This document shows positions 39,326 to 47,817 of a DNA stretch of 64,000 nt, piece after piece. Position 1 is the first letter of the stretch; every line of letters starts with the position of its first letter. The DNA lies in NCBI GenBank assembly GCA_030407315.1, contig JALQPE010000476.1, positions 1 to 64,000 on the forward strand, given 5' to 3'. The stretch comes from Asparagopsis taxiformis. Taxonomy: Eukaryota > Rhodophyta > Florideophyceae > Bonnemaisoniales > Bonnemaisoniaceae. The position numbers and the translations under genes are program-made. The notes beneath the pieces are model-generated. The model searched no databases. It worked only from the letters and a program-made list of their open reading frames with translations, and was not told where the DNA came from.

Positions 39326-40855
39326 TCAATTTTCACACACTGTCCCATTCGCTTTCACGAAATCTCGTACGTAGAGAACGGCCACCGTACTTTGTCCAAT
39401 GAATAACATGAGCCACATCAAACAATTGCCAACACGTTGTCCGCGCCAACGCTCCGACACACGCATCATCGGCGCTTGCATCAGCATCGCCGTAAACATG
39501 TACGGCCGAAGCATCCCGAATCCGACGACACACACATATTCGTGCAACACCGCCGACATCACAAATGTGCCCAACGCCGCCGCTTGCGCATTGATCTTAT
39601 GTCGCGATACCGATTCGACGTACAAGTGGCGCACACACCATTCGTGCACCAGAATGTTCCAATTGCGCCAATATTCGTGCAATGTCGTGGCGTTCCACCA
39701 CTCGCGATAGAATTCGCGATCCGCAAATCGCGTCACCTCCGCAATCACATTCAATGCACAATGGAAAAATCCCCAGAACATCAACAGCCACGCCGCAAAT
39801 CCCGGCAACGCTAGTTTCATCACAAACCACCACAAATGCTCCGCGTCCTCAACATTGCGCCACACCGGCACGCAAAATTGCATCACCAGCACGTATTGCA
39901 CACACAGTGTGACCAACACTTGCGCGCTGTACCGCAATACATATCCCAGTCGAATGCTTCGCGTGCGCGGATAGCTCGTTTCGTACACCAGTGTCGGTGC
40001 GACGACAAAGTACATCAAATTTGATACAGTCACATTGCGCGGATACCCGACAGACACATAGCTGATTTCGTCGTCGATAATCGACGAGCCGCGTTGTCGC
40101 ACCCCCGTGGATACAACAGCTGTCGATTCGGCGCTCGACACAGACGCTGTGCTACTGTTTCTCGCCGAGTTGATTTTCCGCTTTGCATACCGCGCCACCC
40201 GTCGTTTCGCCGTCTCCTCGGCTAGCAGAATGTTTGTCAAAACATAGCTGTGCTGCTTGAGAACGATGATGACGTTGAGCAGGCCGTGCGTCAATCCCGC
40301 CAGCGGTGTCATGCGCGCGTTGAGTAATGCTGATGTGGATATGGCGAAAAATGTGCCTACGCCCGTCGCGTGTAAAATTAATATCGTGCTCGTGCTGATG
40401 CGTGACGATGCGAGCAGTTTCACCAGTTGAAACGAATAGAGGAATAGAATGGGTAGTTGCGGCACAAATTTCAACGACATACGCAGGTCGTGCACAATTG
40501 CCGAGTAGCATATAGCCGATGGACCAGCTCGGAAGCCGAGTTCCATGATGTTTCGAACGAACAGGTAGATGAGACAAAATATCAGCAGAAGAAACGACAG
40601 ATTGTAGATACCAGCCAGTCGGTCCGACTTGAGTTCTTCCAATATTTCCAGCGCGACTGGCGGTCCATTGCCGTAGTATTCTTCCAACAACGCCAGTCGT
40701 GGTCGCGGTTCATGACGATACAAAGACGGACGCACCACCACAGCTTCTGCATCCGTTTCTGAAGACGGCAATGACGGCGTCGGGGATGGCGGACTGGGTG
40801 CAACTGGCGGTTTGTTGCAGACGAGCTGTGACGACGCGCTTTCACTGTCGTTCAT
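39326..40855 (-). CDS. DGAT1: MBOAT acyltransferase, DGAT1/SOAT family
   Basis: Encodes 509 residues from MNDSESAS; the frame can start 129 bases earlier at 40,984. A multi-pass ER membrane enzyme. Family hallmarks are FVVAPTLVYETSYPRT, the FY-x-DWWN-type motif FYREWWNATTLHEYW, NWNILVHEWCVRHLY, and SAVLHEYV with the MBOAT catalytic histidine. The C-terminus (LFIGQSTVAVLYVRDF) is closest to DGAT1, which makes triacylglycerol from diacylglycerol and acyl-CoA, while SYPRT recalls sterol O-acyltransferases. DGAT1 is my preferred call, but a wax or sterol ester synthase of the same family is possible. A loop of about 60 Ser/Thr-rich residues before the SYPRT segment is an insert. It is divergent from the ABC-F gene, with under 300 bases between starts. 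Confidence 0.85.
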   Translation of the reverse strand: MNDSESASSQLVCNKPPVAPSPPSPTPSLPSSETDAEAVVVRPSLYRHEPRPRLALLEEYYGNGPPVALEILEELKSDRLAGIYNLSFLLLIFCLIYLFVRNIMELGFRAGPSAICYSAIVHDLRMSLKFVPQLPILFLYSFQLVKLLASSRISTSTILILHATGVGTFFAISTSALLNARMTPLAGLTHGLLNVIIVLKQHSYVLTNILLAEETAKRRVARYAKRKINSARNSSTASVSSAESTAVVSTGVRQRGSSIIDDEISYVSVGYPRNVTVSNLMYFVVAPTLVYETSYPRTRSIRLGYVLRYSAQVLVTLCVQYVLVMQFCVPVWRNVEDAEHLWWFVMKLALPGFAAWLLMFWGFFHCALNVIAEVTRFADREFYREWWNATTLHEYWRNWNILVHEWCVRHLYVESVSRHKINAQAAALGTFVMSAVLHEYVCVVGFGMLRPYMFTAMLMQAPMMRVSERWRGQRVGNCLMWLMLFIGQSTVAVLYVRDFVKANGTVCEN

Positions 40856-41143
40856 CGCCGAATCTTGTACAGCAAGTGGTGAACTCCACTGAGATACTAA
40901 GCAAGATGCGACCGCCTGCACGCGCGTGCCACTCGCCTTTGCTGCGTGTCGAACATATTCAATTCGACGCCCAAATGCACCCATTCCGATGCAAGCAGAT
41001 TCTTTATAATTTCACACCCACGCCCCGTGAGATGATCCAATTCAGATCCGATTACATGCGACGTGAACACACCCTCTCGTCACCACTTGATCTCCGACGT
41101 CCATCTCCCACACTCGCGTCCGTCAACCGACCCGTTTGTAAAC

Positions 41144-43525
41144 ATGGCGTTCCAATCACCAACCGCGCTAAACCTCGTCCAAACCACACATCTAGTTTGC
41201 GCATGCCCCGTTCGCCAGCGCCACAGCCCGCACCAACGGCCGCGTCGCATCTGCTCGTCGACGCGCAATGTCGCTCCACCGGTCATGGCCGCCGCGCCGG
41301 ACAGAGCGCTTTGGGCGAACAATATCACCAAATCGCACGACGGTCGAAAAACCCAGTTCCGCGACATCTCGCTCACCCTGCCTCGCGGCGCCAAAATCGC
41401 CATTCTGGGCGCAAACGGCTGTGGCAAATCAACGCTGCTCAACTGTCTCGCGTCGCTGGACACGCTCGATGAGGGCGAGGTCTGTCTTCGAAAGGGCTCT
41501 TCTATCGCACTTGTGTCGCAGGAACTCCCCTCGTCCCTCGACATGTCGCAAACCGCCCTGTCCGCAGTGCTCCATCTAGCCGCCACACACACAAACAGCT
41601 CGGTCGTGCAGGCCGCTCTTGCGTATGCCCGCGCTCTTGCAGACGTCGAGATTGCAGAGCAGCGTGCAAACAGTGGTTCTGCAGCCGTTTCGCAGTCGTT
41701 GCTCCAGCAGTTGGCGACCGCTACCAATCGAATGGACAATGAAATTGGCGCATGGGAAGTTCAGTCGTATTTGTCCACGGCGATGACGCGTCTGGATTTG
41801 CCTCGTCACGTGCCGTTGTCCGAGTTGAGTGGCGGTCAGAAGCGACGCGTGGGGATTGCTGCTGCGTTGGTGTCGCGTCCGGATGTTTTATTGTTGGACG
41901 AGGTCACAAATCATTTGTCGATAGAGGGGATTCAGTTTTTGGAAGAGACGCTGCAGGACCCTTCGTTGTCGGTGTTGTGCATTTCGCATGACCGCTATTT
42001 TGTGGATGCAGTCTGTACCACTGCAATATGGGAGCTGGACGGTCAGCTGTATCGATATGGACCAGGTTATGATGCGTTTCTGTCTGAGAAGGCTGCACGC
42101 GTCGAATCAGAGCGTAAGGAGGCTGCAGATCTCGCCAAAGCATTTCGGAAAGAGCTGGATTGGATGCGACGCCAGCCAAAGGCGCGCTCGACAAAGGCAA
42201 AATCCAGAATTGAGGACTTTGAAAACATGCAAAAGGACCTCAAGGCACGTCAAGAACGCTTGCGTCCGTCTGGTGTGCGAAACCTGGCGTCTACCACAGC
42301 CAGACTAGGCAACAACGTTTTATCTTTGGAAAACGTCACGATTCGAAGGGGCGACAAACTTGTTTTGAAGGATTTCAGCTATACGTTTCAGCGCGGTGAA
42401 AGAATTGGAATATGCGGCGGCAACGGTGTGGGAAAGAGTTCGTTTCTGAGGGCGCTTCTGGGACAGGTGCCGCTTGAAGCTGGTGAGATCATCGTCGGTG
42501 AGACTGTGGTGTTTGGACACTTTGATCAAGATGGCATTGACCTGACGGTTCCGCTGTCCGATGCGTCGGTAGCTTTACTGGGCACGAAAGGCGGTGATGA
42601 AATTCGTGTCATTGATTACGTCAGCGAGCTCATTTCGTTGTTCGGTGCAAACAATGTCGACGCGGGCAACAAGTCGAGTGCGCCAAGCAAAGCGGCGCGC
42701 AGTGGCAAACGACGCAATGCAGCACCCGAGCCTGGAGATGAAGTGGAGGCTCGTCTGGCGAAGAAGATTGAGCAGCTGAGTCACAGTGTAGCGATCAATT
42801 CGCAGGCATCATCGACTGCTTCGAAAAACCCGTTGGCTCGCATGTCGCCGACGAGCATGCTGGACCATTTTGGGTTTGAAAGAACGCAGCAACACAGTTT
42901 TGTCAGCAATCTCTCTGGCGGCGAACGGCGACGACTACAGCTGATGGCGCTATTGCTGAAAAATCCAAATTTTCTATTGCTGGATGAGGTGTCAAATGAT
43001 CTCGACGTCAACACGCTGACCATGCTGGAAGAGTTGTTGCTTTCCTACAGCGGCGTACTGGTGTTGTGCTCGCATGATCGCTTCATGCTGGATCGACTGG
43101 TCGACCATTTGCTCGTCATTGAGGGGGAGGGTGAGGTAAGCCTCATTGAAGGCAAATTTACAGACTATCTGGATGCGAAACGTGAAATGGAAATGGAAAG
43201 TCGGCGGCAAACAAAGGCAATGCCAAGCGGTAATACTGGCGCGAGCAGTGGGGATATATCTTCACCGGCGGGGCAAAACGGGAAATCGAATAGCAAAGCG
43301 AGACGGTTGAGTTTCAAGGAAAAGAAGGAATTTGAGCGTTTGGAACGTGAAATCGAAGAGTGTCAAGCGCTTCAAGAGGAGCTTTCGAAAAAGCTGGAAT
43401 CAGCAGATGCAAATACAGCGTACGGGGATCTCGCAGAATGGAGTGCACAGCTCGCGCAAGCAGAGTGCGACATCGACGTCAAGACGGATCGATGGGTTGA
43501 ATTGGCGGAGATCGCGGGAGAGTGA
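41144..43525 (+). CDS. ABC-F ATPase, Uup-like, probably plastid-targeted
   Basis: Encodes 793 residues from MAFQSPTALN; the frame is also open from an ATG at 41,063. Two ABC modules without membrane domains: Walker A GANGCGKST, signature LSGGQKRR, Walker B LLLDEVTNHL; then GGNGVGKSS, LSGGERRR, LLLDEVSNDL. Val replaces the Pro of the usual DEPTN loop in both halves. The linker between modules is long and charged (FRKELDWMRRQPKARSTKAK). An acidic coiled coil at the C-terminus (LSFKEKKEFERLEREIEECQ, then RWVELAEIAG) is the hallmark of the Uup subgroup of ABC-F proteins, which act on ribosomes or nucleic acids. The first 50 residues are basic and Ser/Thr-rich with Phe at position 3, as in red-algal plastid transit peptides. 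Confidence 0.85.
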   Translation: MAFQSPTALNLVQTTHLVCACPVRQRHSPHQRPRRICSSTRNVAPPVMAAAPDRALWANNITKSHDGRKTQFRDISLTLPRGAKIAILGANGCGKSTLLNCLASLDTLDEGEVCLRKGSSIALVSQELPSSLDMSQTALSAVLHLAATHTNSSVVQAALAYARALADVEIAEQRANSGSAAVSQSLLQQLATATNRMDNEIGAWEVQSYLSTAMTRLDLPRHVPLSELSGGQKRRVGIAAALVSRPDVLLLDEVTNHLSIEGIQFLEETLQDPSLSVLCISHDRYFVDAVCTTAIWELDGQLYRYGPGYDAFLSEKAARVESERKEAADLAKAFRKELDWMRRQPKARSTKAKSRIEDFENMQKDLKARQERLRPSGVRNLASTTARLGNNVLSLENVTIRRGDKLVLKDFSYTFQRGERIGICGGNGVGKSSFLRALLGQVPLEAGEIIVGETVVFGHFDQDGIDLTVPLSDASVALLGTKGGDEIRVIDYVSELISLFGANNVDAGNKSSAPSKAARSGKRRNAAPEPGDEVEARLAKKIEQLSHSVAINSQASSTASKNPLARMSPTSMLDHFGFERTQQHSFVSNLSGGERRRLQLMALLLKNPNFLLLDEVSNDLDVNTLTMLEELLLSYSGVLVLCSHDRFMLDRLVDHLLVIEGEGEVSLIEGKFTDYLDAKREMEMESRRQTKAMPSGNTGASSGDISSPAGQNGKSNSKARRLSFKEKKEFERLEREIEECQALQEELSKKLESADANTAYGDLAEWSAQLAQAECDIDVKTDRWVELAEIAGE

Positions 43526-43594
43526 AGCATAGGGTAGTCGAGTTATTTATAAAGTGACGCACGTTGGCAGATAGATGGAATAATAAGTGAGGAG

Positions 43595-44451
43595 CTAATC
43601 GTTGTAAGCACTCTCAAATTCTGCAAAGCCGTTGTCGAGATCCAACTTGAGTTGTGACGCATCCTCTGCGGACAACTCATCGGAAGCTGGCATACTATTA
43701 AGCTTTTCCACCCAAAAGCGAATGCGCGCGTTGAACTCAAAACCCTGTCCAAGCGTTGGAATTCTATTGAGCGTCTTCATAAGCGAAATAAGATCGGGGA
43801 GCAGCATACTAACCGCGGTCTGATTCATCTCGATACAATTGGCGACATAATGAAACAAGGTGGTACATCGCATGACAAACTTTCCCTGATCCCTGGGCTT
43901 TGTCGCGGCGGCACCGGGGGCGCCCACGGTCGCGGGAACGCCTGCACGGAGGCGGGGGCGCGCGCGGGAGGCCTTGCAATCGTACTCGGCGATAAACTTG
44001 TCGACGTTGGGAATGGTCGAGGCGGTGGAGTCGCGCAGCACATTGTACTGTTGGATAAGTTTCTCGCATTGCTGTTCGTAATTTTCGTGCGAAATGGCGC
44101 CGCGTCGCGCCCAGATGTTCTCCAATCGTTCGGTGGCGGTGATGAGCGAGAAAACAGCCGACATGTCCTCGACTTGTTCGCGCTCGATTTTGTTGTCGTA
44201 GAGACGCACGGGCTCGCCCTTGGGCGGCAGATTGGTGAACATCGGCTCGGGCGCGGACGGCCTGTCCGCCGGCGTTGTGTACGGAGGTGCGGGGGCGGGG
44301 GCTGGGGCTGGGCAGGGGCGGGAGCGCTCTGCGGCACGATGGGCGTCTGGTAATCGCGTGGCGGCGCGTGGTGACCCGGCGTCACGTTGGGCGTCGCCGG
44401 CACCTGTTTACCCCAGAAATGGTGCGGGGCTGGGCGTTGCTGCTCGGCCAT
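43595..44451 (-). CDS. VPS28: VPS28, ESCRT-I subunit, with a frame break in its Pro-rich N-terminus
   Basis: The conserved 215 residues run from ATG at 44,242 and match VPS28 over its length: the N-terminal core (VRLYDNKIEREQVEDMSAVF, LIQQYNVLRD) and the C-terminal four-helix bundle (MSASDEL-type PASDELSAEDASQLKLDLDN) that recruits downstream ESCRT factors. VPS28 acts with VPS23 and VPS37 in sorting ubiquitinated cargo into multivesicular bodies. Upstream, a Pro-rich segment from ATG at 44,451 (MAEQQRPAPHHFWGKQVPA) is coding-like but lies in another frame. The two join in a C-run near 44,300-44,320 (plus-strand G runs) if one base is gained. Either an indel or sequence error separates them, or translation starts at 44,242. 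An insert of about 25 residues (SRARPRLRAGVPATVGAPG) separates the two domains. Convergent with the ABC-F gene, 70 bases apart. Confidence 0.85.
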
Positions 44452-44463
44452 GGCGGCGAGGGG

Positions 44464-44487
44464 GGATGGATGGATGGATGGATGGAT
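44464..44487. repeat. (GGAT)n microsatellite in the VPS28 leader
   Basis: Six GGAT units directly upstream of the VPS28 ATG at 44,451; on the transcript this is a (ATCC)n leader, like that of the Cys-rich gene at 33,056. Confidence 0.8.
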
Positions 44488-44845
44488 GTGTTGGTGGGGA
44501 CGCTGGTGTGCTGGCGATGGATGGAGGGACATGGTCGATCATGGATGGATGGATAAGTGAATGAATGATGCCAGCAGGGATTGTTGGCGAAGTAATGAAT
44601 TACTCGGCGGGGATCTTAATTGGATGGCGCGTATGGATGGACGTTGAAATTGTAGACACGTGTGAGATAAATCGGATTTAAACAATTTTGGAAATGGCGG
44701 TGTAAGCCGGTTGCGTTGCGAGAGCGGACCCTACGGTGCGTAAACATGTTGCAGAGACGTCTGCGTGAGCACGCAGCTCGGATGGCGATGCATATCATTG
44801 GCAGCGGTACATTTCATACGCGAAGCGCCGCGGCGGTCAGCGCCC

Positions 44846-44897
44846 AGCTGAGCCAAGCAGAGCCGAGCCGAGCCCAGCGGAGCGGAGCAGAGCAGAA
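44846..44897. repeat. AGCCG/AGCGG pentamer-like low-complexity tract
   Basis: About 50 bases of imperfect AGCCG, AGCGG and AGCAG units in the spacer between VPS28 and PP2C. No function is apparent. Confidence 0.6.
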
Positions 44898-45127
44898 GCA
44901 AAGACGCGTTTGTCTGCATTCAATTGGATACATGGTGTACGAAATAGAAGGAAAGAATCGCAGATGAATGATACTCGACCAAGTTTGCGCAAGCAACAGA
45001 CGTTACTGTTTGCATTTGCGCACATTAGCAGTGTCCACATCGAAAGATAGCGTATACAGTAACCATCGACCATCTATATCACCCGCGCGCTGCGCCACGC
45101 GCCGCAGCGGCGACAATCAGCGCGCGC

Positions 45128-46168
45128 ATGGCGACGGAAGCGCGAGCGCACGGACGCGCCGTATCCGCGCAGGCCAACCGGCCTACACAGGAGGACCGAT
45201 TCTCGATCTGGGAGGGTGTACTGCTGCAAATCCCGACGCAAATCTACGCGGTATTCGACGGACACAACGGCACACTCGCCGCGGACACCTGCCAACGCTA
45301 TCTAACCATCGATTTTCTACGCGCGGTAAGCCGCGCGCCACCGCCGGACGACGACCTCTCCGGCGCGCTACGCAGCGCGGTGGCCAGTCTGGAAGCGCGC
45401 GTACTATCCGCAACCGCCGCCGCGCACACATACGACGGCACAACGCTCTGTGTGATCGTCATCCGCAACCGCGTCATGTACAGTTGCAACGTCGGCGACA
45501 GTCGTGCATTGCTCGTGCGCGTCGACGACGCCGCGTTGCAGCTCACCATCGACCACACGGTGCGCCAATCCAACGAGCGGCGACGTCTCGAGGCGGCCGA
45601 TGCGCCGTTGCGTCGCAACCGACTGGTCGGCGAACGCAAGGACCTTGAATTATCGCGTGCGTTGGGCGATCGTGAGTTTAAAACGCGACGCGGCGCGCGT
45701 GTGCAGCCGACGCTTATCGCGACGCCGGATATCGAGCGGCGTGCGCTGTCCGCGCACGATGAGTTGGTGCTGCTCGCGACGGACGGCATGTGGGATATCG
45801 CGTTTCTGGAGAATGATGAGTTGGCGCGTATGGCGCTTCAGGAGTGGCGACGCTCGCAGGATGTGGCGTTTACCGCGTCGCAGCTCGTCGAGCAGGCGCT
45901 GCGTTTTGGCGCGAGTGATAATGTGACGCTGATTGTGATTGCGCTACGGAGAGCGGCGGCGGCTGGTAGCGCGTCGGGTGCGCAGCATAGTGTGACGCAT
46001 CGTGTGCACACGCATTCGGACGCGCCGGATGATACGGCGTATGCTACGTGCGAATATTGGGAGGCGTCGAGGATGTCGACCGATCGTCGTTATTCGGTTA
46101 TGCATAGTGTGTCTTCCCTTGTAACAATACCGCGGCGGAGGAAGAAGGCGGGTCGTGACAAGCGATGA
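45128..46168 (+). CDS. PP2C-family Ser/Thr protein phosphatase
   Basis: Encodes 346 residues. All core PP2C motifs are present: the metal-binding RPTQED (Glu22, Asp23), AVFDGHNG (Asp44), DGTTLCVIVI (Asp103), NVGDSRALL, ALGDREFK, LLATDGMWD (Asp219) and GASDNVTLIV (Asp264). Each metal-coordinating Asp looks intact, so it should be a Mn/Mg-dependent phosphatase. A basic C-terminal tail of about 70 residues (ending RRRKKAGRDKR) lies beyond the catalytic domain and may localise it to the nucleus. There is no transmembrane segment or targeting peptide. It is convergent with the prolyl-hydroxylase-like gene, 97 bases away. Confidence 0.9.
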   Translation: MATEARAHGRAVSAQANRPTQEDRFSIWEGVLLQIPTQIYAVFDGHNGTLAADTCQRYLTIDFLRAVSRAPPPDDDLSGALRSAVASLEARVLSATAAAHTYDGTTLCVIVIRNRVMYSCNVGDSRALLVRVDDAALQLTIDHTVRQSNERRRLEAADAPLRRNRLVGERKDLELSRALGDREFKTRRGARVQPTLIATPDIERRALSAHDELVLLATDGMWDIAFLENDELARMALQEWRRSQDVAFTASQLVEQALRFGASDNVTLIVIALRRAAAAGSASGAQHSVTHRVHTHSDAPDDTAYATCEYWEASRMSTDRRYSVMHSVSSLVTIPRRRKKAGRDKR

Positions 46169-46265
46169 AACTCACTACTTAACAACAGTGTACCATATTC
46201 GAGTGTCTACATAATTTTAGAATACAACATTTTTTTGGATAAATAACGTGCGCATCGACGGGTGC

Positions 46266-47576
46266 TTACTCGTCATCATAGTCGTCGTCATCATCCTCGT
46301 CGACATCTTCGTCCTCGTCGATATCCCAGTCCTCGTACTCTTTCATCGCTTGCTCCAACTCTTCGTCACTCATCGGCAAGTCTGCCTCGTCCGCTTGCGT
46401 GCCTCCGCCCCCGTAAACCGGATCCTCCCACCACATACATTGATCCTCATCCGGCGGCAAGTAGTCGTCATAAAATTCTCCCAAATCCACGACATAGTTG
46501 TCCCCCGCCGCGCACGTATCCACCGTATACTCCTTCAGCTCCTCCTCCTCGTCATCATCGTCATCCTCATCATCAAACTGGCCAAAATCATCATAAAACA
46601 CCTTTTCCTTACGAAACAAATCACTCGAATTGACCGAAATACTCGGATGCGGCACACCCATCTCCAGCCTACGCAACTTTTCCAAACGCACCGCATTATC
46701 CTCCCGCGAGCAATTCCGAAACGACACACTAAGCACATACTTGCGTCCTTGCTGCACCGGCAGCCACGCATACGCCGCCTGCTCGTCCGCCTCTTCCGTC
46801 ATAGGATCCACATTAAACCACGCCACCATACGATGCATCTTTGGCGCAACCACAAGCACATCGCGTCCATCCCACCATCTCTCGCCCCGCTCCGCATGCA
46901 CTCTCTCCCGCTTCAGAAACACCATCTCGCCGCCGCTCTGCACCTCGGACAAGAACACCAACACTCCAGCAACGCGCTGGCATCCGCGAAACGGGCCGTC
47001 CTGCAGCGCGTCGTGCGTCAGAAAATCCACCCGCGGCTCGATCTGAAACGGCGCATCGAAGCGTCCAATCTCGAACACCTCTGCAAAGTCGGCATGCGGC
47101 AGTCCGATATCGCGCGCGAGTCTCGACGCGACGTTCCACACGAGCGCGTCATGCGTCGGATCTAACGACAGCACGTGTACAAATTTGCGCGCCACATCAT
47201 CCGTCTCCGTGCGCGCATCCGCGTCCACACGCCGCATCAGCGCCACGCGCTCCGCCTCCGCGAGCGCGGCGTCGAATTGCAGCACGAGCGGTCGCGCGCT
47301 CAGCACGCGTGCATGCGCATGCGCGTCGTGCACGTAGCGCCGCGCGGCGTCGAACAACGCGCTCGACGGCGCGCCGTTTGCGAGTAGCGGACGCGGCAAC
47401 GGCCACATGCAGGGGTTTTGTAGCGTGCATATCGCCACGTGCGACGAGCGTGCCGCGACCAAGATCAGCGTCGGTACGAGCACGATCGGTAGCAGGACGA
47501 GCAGCGACACCGGCCGATCGTGCTGCGATGATTTGACGCGCTCGCACATGATCGCCCCCACGCCGCCGGTACACAC
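46266..47576 (-). CDS. Prolyl 4-hydroxylase-like membrane protein lacking both metal-binding histidines
   Basis: Encodes 436 residues. A single hydrophobic segment (LVLLPIVLVPTLILVAA, about residues 25-45) suggests a type II ER/Golgi membrane protein, as for many plant and algal P4Hs. A domain at about 95-295 follows the P4H layout (VLQFDAALAEAERVALM, then GVLVFLSEVQSGGEMVFLKR, then WFNVDPM, then LPVQQGRKYVLSVSFRN). The first His of the HxD motif is Arg182 (PRVDF) with Asp184 kept. The distal His position is Tyr269, ten residues before the retained 2-oxoglutarate Lys279. The expected Fe(II) site is therefore lost and it is probably a pseudoenzyme. The C-terminal 100 residues are extremely acidic (long Asp/Glu runs). 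Divergent from the anoctamin gene. Confidence 0.65.
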   Translation of the reverse strand: MCTGGVGAIMCERVKSSQHDRPVSLLVLLPIVLVPTLILVAARSSHVAICTLQNPCMWPLPRPLLANGAPSSALFDAARRYVHDAHAHARVLSARPLVLQFDAALAEAERVALMRRVDADARTETDDVARKFVHVLSLDPTHDALVWNVASRLARDIGLPHADFAEVFEIGRFDAPFQIEPRVDFLTHDALQDGPFRGCQRVAGVLVFLSEVQSGGEMVFLKRERVHAERGERWWDGRDVLVVAPKMHRMVAWFNVDPMTEEADEQAAYAWLPVQQGRKYVLSVSFRNCSREDNAVRLEKLRRLEMGVPHPSISVNSSDLFRKEKVFYDDFGQFDDEDDDDDEEEELKEYTVDTCAAGDNYVVDLGEFYDDYLPPDEDQCMWWEDPVYGGGGTQADEADLPMSDEELEQAMKEYEDWDIDEDEDVDEDDDDDYDDE

Positions 47577-47817
47577 GTCGCCGCCGTTGCGGTGAGTAGC
47601 ACTCGCGTTTAAACGTGTATTCGATTGGAATTACAGTGTAATTGGACGATGCCGAACATTGCGCAGCAGTGGAGAAAAGTGACCGCGTTATCTTCCACAA
47701 GCCACCAATGAAACGGTATGGTCCAATATACGATTCGTGGATGGATATGTTGTATGTGCACGCGTCATCTCCGTTCGACTCGTTAATCTCGTTGCTGATA
47801 ATAGCGTCGTGCGTAGC

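Larger units (their letters stand above)
44452..45127. other. Divergent spacer between VPS28 and PP2C genes
   Basis: Contains (GGAT)n at 44,464-44,487, thirteen bases upstream of the VPS28 ATG, a shorter tract at about 44,541-44,554, and a low-complexity AGCCG/AGCGG stretch at 44,846-44,897. No gene is supported. Confidence 0.5.

Noticed and set aside
46248..47165. Plus-strand frame of 305 codons, Ile/Val/His-rich
   Set aside because: Antisense of the acidic tail and core of the P4H-like gene; the Asp/Glu repeats produce long open frames on the opposite strand.
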